8,466 nucleotides of DNA, taken from an uncultured Mucispirillum sp. Its GTDB lineage: Bacteria; Chrysiogenota; Deferribacteres; Deferribacterales; Mucispirillaceae. Position numbers and translations under genes: made by a program. The notes beneath the pieces are model-generated. The model was not told where the DNA came from, did not search any database, and saw only the letters and a program-made list of their open reading frames with translations. This document shows positions 5,794 through 8,466 of this stretch, piece by piece. The stretch's first letter is position 1, and every line of letters begins with the position of its first letter. The DNA is taken from positions 1 to 8,466 of the forward strand of contig CAJUJZ010000099.1 of NCBI GenBank assembly GCA_910586745.1, written 5' to 3'.

Positions 5794-6915
5794 ATGCACT
5801 TTAAAACAGATGTAAAAACATTAATCATTAAAATAGGAAGCTCTATTTTATCAGGTAATGACCTTGGTCTTAACAGTGCTAGAATAGCATCATTAGTTTA
5901 TCATATTGCAAAATTAAAACAAACTATTCCAAATATAGTAATAGTATCTTCTGGGGCAGTAGCATCAGGGTTTAAACTTCTTGGGTTTCCATCTCGTCCA
6001 AAAGATATTGTTGATAAACAAGCTTCAGCTGCTGTTGGGCAGGCAAGGTTAATATGGACTTATGAACAGGCTTTTGCTCAGTATAATATTAATGTAGCAC
6101 AAGTTCTGCTTACAAAAGATGATTTATCAAATAGAAAACGGTATCTTCATGCACGCTCTGCTTTAAAAAGACTTTTAGAGCTGGGTGTTATTCCAATAAT
6201 TAATGAAAATGACACGATTATAGTTGATGAATTAAAATATATAGAATCATTTGGTGATAATGATAATCTTGGAGCTTTAGTTGCAGGTATTATTGATGGT
6301 GATTTGCTGCTTATTTTATCAGATGTAGATGGATTATACACAGCAGACCCATCAAAAGATAAAAATGCAAAAATAATACATAAAGTAGAATATATTAATG
6401 ATGATATTATGGATAGTGCAGGTGGCAGTATATCTTCTGTAGGTACAGGTGGTATGAAATCAAAAATAGAGGCTGCTAAAAAAGCACTTGAAGCAGGTTG
6501 TGAAGTAGCTATTATTAAGGGAATGGAACCTGAAAATATAGAAAAATTTTTTAAAGAAGATAATATAGGTACATATTTTTATCAAAGTATTTCTTCTATT
6601 AAAAAGCGTAAATTCTGGATAGGTTATGCAGCTATTCCAAAAGGTGCTGTTATAATAGATGACGGTGCTTGTAATGCACTTTTAAATAATAAATCACTGC
6701 TTGCAAAAGGTATAATTAATATTAATGGTAAATTTCAGGCAGGTGCTGTTATTTCTATTATAAATGATGATAAAGAGATAGCCAGAGGAAAAACAAGATA
6801 TTCTTATGCTGATTTATTAAAAATTATAGGTAAAGCATCATCAGAAATATATGATATTTTAGGATATAAAATATCTGACGAAGTTATACATAAAGATGAT
6901 TTGCTTTTAATCTAA
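5794..6915 (+). CDS. proB: Glutamate 5-kinase with C-terminal PUA domain
   Basis: Catalyses ATP-dependent phosphorylation of glutamate to gamma-glutamyl phosphate, the first and normally proline-inhibited step of proline synthesis, in the cytoplasm. The 373 residues match the two-domain enzyme. The amino-acid kinase domain (about 7-262) shows KIGSS (13-17), VSSGAVASG (51-59), KQASAAVGQARL (75-86), the glutamate-binding segment IPIINENDT (133-141), FGDNDNLGA (153-161), LSDVDGLYTADP (175-186) and the nucleotide loop VGTGGMKSKI (216-225) with Lys222. The PUA domain covers about 270-370, beginning near KRKFWIGYA and containing ARGKTRYS (330-337). The ribosome site is weak: AGGG 9 bases before ATG. 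It follows tRNA-Gln by 39 bp and precedes proA by 15 bp, so the three are probably cotranscribed. Confidence 0.97.
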   Translation: MHFKTDVKTLIIKIGSSILSGNDLGLNSARIASLVYHIAKLKQTIPNIVIVSSGAVASGFKLLGFPSRPKDIVDKQASAAVGQARLIWTYEQAFAQYNINVAQVLLTKDDLSNRKRYLHARSALKRLLELGVIPIINENDTIIVDELKYIESFGDNDNLGALVAGIIDGDLLLILSDVDGLYTADPSKDKNAKIIHKVEYINDDIMDSAGGSISSVGTGGMKSKIEAAKKALEAGCEVAIIKGMEPENIEKFFKEDNIGTYFYQSISSIKKRKFWIGYAAIPKGAVIIDDGACNALLNNKSLLAKGIININGKFQAGAVISIINDDKEIARGKTRYSYADLLKIIGKASSEIYDILGYKISDEVIHKDDLLLI

Positions 6916-6930
6916 ATAAGGATAAATAAT

Positions 6931-8172
6931 ATGAATTTAACAGAACAGCTTGCAAAAACAAAAAAAGATGCTCATATATTTGCTGTATCACCAGCACCAA
7001 AAAGACAGGCGGTATTATCAAATATAGCTTTTCTTCTTAATGAAAGGCGGGAAGAAATAAAAAAAATTAATAAAATAGACATTAATAATGCAGAAAATAT
7101 GGACTTAAGCTCTGCCATGATAGACAGGCTTAGATTAACTGATAAAGAAATAGATAGTATGATAAAGGCAGTCAATGAAATATCTATGCAGAAAGAAGTA
7201 ATAGGGGAAGTTATAACTGGTTCTACCCGCCCTAATGGGTTAAAAATACGAAAAGTAAGAGTACCTCTTGGTGTTGCTGGTATTATTTATGAATCACGCC
7301 CTAATGTTACTATTGACAGTGCTGCTCTATGCATAAAATCTGGCAATGGTGGAGTATTAAGAGGCGGCAAAGAAGCTGTTAACTCTAATAAAATCCTTGC
7401 TGAAATTATTTCAGATTCACTTGAAAAAGCTGGGTTTTCTAAAGATATTATTTATTTTATTCAAGAAACTGATAGAAATATTATAAAAGATATGGCTCAG
7501 GCTAAAGGATTAATTGATGTTATTATTCCACGAGGCGGAGAAGGGCTTATTAATTTTGTGGTAGATAATGCTAGAATTCCTGTTATTATGCATGATAAAG
7601 GCGTATGTCATGTGTTTATTGATGAAAGTGCAGAGTATCAGCAGGCTTTATCTATTTCTTTTAATGCAAAAGTGCAGCGTCCTAGTGCATGTAATGCTAT
7701 GGAAACACTGCTTGTTCACAAAAATATTGCAGAAAAAATACTGCCTGATATAGCAGAAATGTTTCAAGATGTAGATGTGGATTTAAGGGGATGCCCTGAA
7801 ACATTAAAATATATAGACTGCAGACCTGCTATTGAAGAAGACTACTATACAGAATATCATGATATGATACTTTCTATAAAGGTAGTTGAAAATATTCAGG
7901 AAGCTGTTGCACATATTAATAAATATGGTTCAGGTCACAGCGATGCAATAGTCACTGCAAATTATAATAATGCAGAAAAGTTTTTAAACGAAGTAGATTC
8001 TGCTGCTGTATATGTTAATGCATCTACAAGGTTTACTGATGGCGGTGAATTTGGTCTTGGTGCTGAAATAGGAATAAGCACACAAAAACTTCATGTAAGA
8101 GGACCTATGGGTGCAGAAGATTTGACTACTACTAAGTATCTAATATATGGCAGCGGACAGTTGCGTGGATAA
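6931..8172 (+). CDS. proA: Gamma-glutamyl phosphate reductase
   Basis: Reduces gamma-glutamyl phosphate with NADPH to glutamate 5-semialdehyde, which cyclises to pyrroline-5-carboxylate, the direct precursor of proline. It is a 413-residue aldehyde-dehydrogenase-superfamily protein of normal length. Seen in order: VPLGVAGIIYESRPNVT (111-127), the cofactor region with IKSGNGGVLRGGKEA (135-149), VIIPRGGEGLI (197-207), the catalytic segment VQRPSACNAMETLL with Cys254, and the C-terminal VNASTRFTDGGEFGLGAEIGIS (362-383). AAGGA stands 8 bases before ATG. The substrate is unstable and is generally passed from ProB to ProA, which fits their adjacent expression. proC, for the last proline step, is not in the window. 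The stop codon overlaps the start of nadD. Confidence 0.97.
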   Translation: MNLTEQLAKTKKDAHIFAVSPAPKRQAVLSNIAFLLNERREEIKKINKIDINNAENMDLSSAMIDRLRLTDKEIDSMIKAVNEISMQKEVIGEVITGSTRPNGLKIRKVRVPLGVAGIIYESRPNVTIDSAALCIKSGNGGVLRGGKEAVNSNKILAEIISDSLEKAGFSKDIIYFIQETDRNIIKDMAQAKGLIDVIIPRGGEGLINFVVDNARIPVIMHDKGVCHVFIDESAEYQQALSISFNAKVQRPSACNAMETLLVHKNIAEKILPDIAEMFQDVDVDLRGCPETLKYIDCRPAIEEDYYTEYHDMILSIKVVENIQEAVAHINKYGSGHSDAIVTANYNNAEKFLNEVDSAAVYVNASTRFTDGGEFGLGAEIGISTQKLHVRGPMGAEDLTTTKYLIYGSGQLRG

Positions 8173-8466
8173 TGGATATTTGTATTTTTGGTGGAGCTTT
8201 TGACCCTGTTCATAAAGGACATATTGCAATAGCTCAGTCAGCTGTTAAAAAGTTTCGTTTTGATAAGCTGCTTTTTATGGTATCAAAAGAGCCGCCCCAT
8301 AAATCAAACCATACAGCATCTTTTATTTACAGGCTTAATATGGTAAAGCTTGCATTAAGTGGGCTTGGTGATAAATTCGGTGTTACTGATATTGAAGCAA
8401 GATTAAATGATTTATCATATACTTACAATTCATTATCTGCTTTAAAAGAAATATATTCTAATGATA
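8172..8466 (+). CDS. nadD: Nicotinate-nucleotide adenylyltransferase (3' partial)
   Basis: Transfers AMP from ATP to nicotinate mononucleotide, giving nicotinate adenine dinucleotide for NAD synthesis. The first 98 codons are visible and the gene continues past the right edge. It shows the nucleotidyltransferase signature GGAFDPVHKGH (7-17) with His14 and His17, the substrate motif PPHK (41-44), RLNMVKLAL (54-62) and the SYT segment (82-84) found before the mid-region of NadD proteins. The start ATG shares its first base with the proA stop (TAATG), and no strong ribosome site of its own is seen, so translation is probably coupled to proA. The order proB-proA-nadD is common in bacteria. Confidence 0.95.
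   Translation, partial: MDICIFGGAFDPVHKGHIAIAQSAVKKFRFDKLLFMVSKEPPHKSNHTASFIYRLNMVKLALSGLGDKFGVTDIEARLNDLSYTYNSLSALKEIYSND

Noticed and set aside
6147..6341. Minus-strand open frame inside proB
   Set aside because: Antisense to the conserved kinase core. The minus-strand frame at 6972-7175 and the plus-strand frame at 7568-7753 in proA are likewise shadows.

Overview
The window is AT-rich bacterial chromosome with good Shine-Dalgarno sites, intrinsic terminators and ordinary housekeeping genes. No mobile element, CRISPR array, phage gene or toxin-antitoxin pair is visible. A class II (adenosylcobalamin-dependent) ribonucleotide reductase, an Fe-S-type Rrf2 regulator and a proB-proA-nadD order fit an anaerobic or microaerophilic bacterium that makes or imports B12. 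An AT-rich Deferribacterota (Mucispirillum-like) host is a hunch only; the sequence alone does not fix the lineage.

Layout. (1) 1-904, plus strand: the 3' tail of an unrecognised gene, then an exported four-cysteine protein of unknown family, closed by a strong intrinsic terminator. (2) 905-1102: an AT-rich gap between convergent transcripts with no gene seen. (3) 1103-5043, minus strand: three co-directional genes, read as Rrf2-type regulator, ornithine cyclodeaminase/mu-crystallin family enzyme, then nrdJ. The first two are 22 bp apart and form an operon with a good sigma70-like promoter. nrdJ is separated from them by 143 bp that hold a long inverted repeat (probable terminator) and a possible promoter of its own. 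nrdJ ends at a clear terminator. (4) 5044-5583: a divergent MarR-family regulator whose upstream region carries a 9-bp inverted repeat. (5) 5635-8466, plus strand: tRNA-Gln(UUG) with its own promoter, then proB, proA and the start of nadD, tightly packed and probably one transcript.

Function. ProB and ProA turn glutamate into glutamate 5-semialdehyde, the precursor of proline. NadD makes nicotinate adenine dinucleotide, the precursor of NAD. NrdJ makes deoxynucleotides without needing oxygen. The cyclodeaminase-family enzyme is probably an NAD(P)-dependent imine or amino-acid enzyme; its active site suggests it is not a classical ornithine cyclodeaminase, and the adjacent Rrf2 protein probably controls it in response to iron-sulfur or redox state.

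I did not find convincing evidence for a new multi-gene system. The points most worth checking are the exported orphan protein, the doubled cysteine ligands of the Rrf2 regulator and its link to the cyclodeaminase-family enzyme, and the apparent cotranscription of tRNA-Gln with proBA.
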